From: Nostoc calcicola FACHB-3891 | GTDB taxonomy: Bacteria; Cyanobacteriota; Cyanobacteriia; Cyanobacteriales; Nostocaceae | Length of the DNA: 64,000 nucleotides | Assembly (NCBI RefSeq): GCF_014697355.1 | Contig: NZ_JACJRQ010000002.1 | Coordinates: forward strand, 186,001 to 250,000 | Reading direction: 5' to 3' | In this document: in pieces, positions 63,489 to 64,000 of the stretch | Layout of the letters: each line of letters opens with the position of its first letter | How positions within the stretch are numbered: the first letter of the stretch is position 1 | Position numbers and translations under genes: made by a program | The notes under the pieces: model-generated | The model's input: the letters and a program-made list of their open reading frames with translations, nothing else | What the model was told of the DNA's origin: nothing | Databases searched by the model: none

Positions 63489-64000
63489 CTAAGATCCAAC
63501 ATTAGAATCATTTGGACTTGAAGAAGTTCTAGATTCATTAATGCCTTCTTTCAGGTCACTAGCTTTCTCTTGAATGCCTTCCTTGACGTTGCTAGCTCTT
63601 TCTTGAATGCCTTCCTTAAGGTTGCTAGCTCCTTCTTGAATGCCTTCCTTGAGGTCACTGACTCCCTTCTTAATACTTTCAGCGGGACTACTACCTCCCT
63701 TTGCCTGATTTTCTGCATGGTTTTGTAGCCGAGCTACGACATTGTAATCATCTGCACCAGGGGGGGTTTTTGATTCAATAATACCTTCGGTAGGACCGCC
63801 GATCGCTTTCCATGCCCCAAGACCACCTTTGAGTTGAGAAACATGCTCAAACCCACTGGAACGAAGTTGTTGTGCAGCTTGGGCAGTTTCTTCTTCATTC
63901 GCACCGTAAACATAAATATCACGGTTTTTATCCAAAGAAGCTGCTGCACGCTCTACCAATTCATCTATTGGCATGGGCATAGCTCCCATAATGTGACCTT
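63489..64000 (-). CDS. Rhodanese-like protein without catalytic Cys, plus helical repeat tail (partial)
   Basis: The gene is cut by the right edge; the visible part starts within a rhodanese fold at GHIMGAMPMPIDELV and continues YVYGANEEETAQAAQQL, where active rhodaneses have Cys (typically VYCxxGxRS). The Cys position is Gly, so sulphurtransfer is not expected. After GGLGAWKAIGGP the tail carries about four 11-residue units of the type LKEGIQEGASN, an amphipathic helix pattern like LEA or apolipoprotein repeats. The true start lies beyond the window. Role unknown. Confidence 0.82.
   Translation of the reverse strand, partial: GHIMGAMPMPIDELVERAAASLDKNRDIYVYGANEEETAQAAQQLRSSGFEHVSQLKGGLGAWKAIGGPTEGIIESKTPPGADDYNVVARLQNHAENQAKGGSSPAESIKKGVSDLKEGIQEGASNLKEGIQERASNVKEGIQEKASDLKEGINESRTSSSPNDSNVGS

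Overview
The window looks like a piece of a filamentous, probably Nostocales, cyanobacterial chromosome. The octamer GCGATCGC (HIP1) recurs in genes and spacers, base composition is AT-leaning, spacers between genes carry short heptanucleotide repeats, and the gene content (SbtA/SbtB bicarbonate uptake, cyanobacterial Hfq, AAA_35 and PEP-CTERM proteins, type I-D CRISPR-Cas) is typical of that group. No rRNA or tRNA gene was found.

Region 1 (1-14650) is a complete type I-D CRISPR-Cas locus read on the minus strand: cas3, a DUF433 gene, cas10d, csc2, csc1, cas6, cas4, cas1, cas2, then a leader and CRISPR array 1, which runs off the left edge. A WYL-type regulator is divergent from cas3. Behind it are a two-zinc-ribbon DUF6671 gene and CRISPR array 2 (16 repeats). 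Array 2's leader is a duplicate of array 1's leader and still carries the last codons of cas2.

Region 2 (15000-36000) holds mostly ordinary genes: a DUF4350/MoxR pair, a HugZ-like protein, an alpha/beta hydrolase, a secreted metzincin-type metalloprotease, two AAA_35-type ATPases, a 5'-nucleotidase, a PEP-CTERM protein, an aldo/keto reductase, a flavoprotein/ferredoxin pair, dapF and hfq. Two MITE-like elements with perfect terminal inverted repeats abut at 29821-30100.

Region 3 (36000-46800) has a CPA2-type antiporter, an SDR, a cluster of toxin-antitoxin-like genes, a broken IS630-family insertion sequence, and a large LRR-Roc-COR-TIR (Roco) gene flanked by related repeats and a 21-bp tandem array.

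Region 4 (46800-64000) is largely metabolic: an arginase/agmatinase-family enzyme, a LuxR-type regulator, lpdA, trpC, a cytosolic beta-carbonic anhydrase, an sbtA-sbtB-Tat carbonic anhydrase operon, a Pmp3-like small membrane protein, a SUI1/YciH protein, trpB, a methyltransferase, two CAP-domain proteins, an RNase D-like exonuclease and a partial rhodanese-like gene at the right edge.

Repeats shape this DNA. Heptamer tracts form the C-terminal ends of several proteins, and one lies in frame inside the metalloprotease. A set of short palindromes recurs in at least ten spacers. The strongest candidates for follow-up are the duplicated leader with its cas2 scar, the DUF433 gene inside the cas operon, and the TIR-Roco gene with its repeat surroundings.
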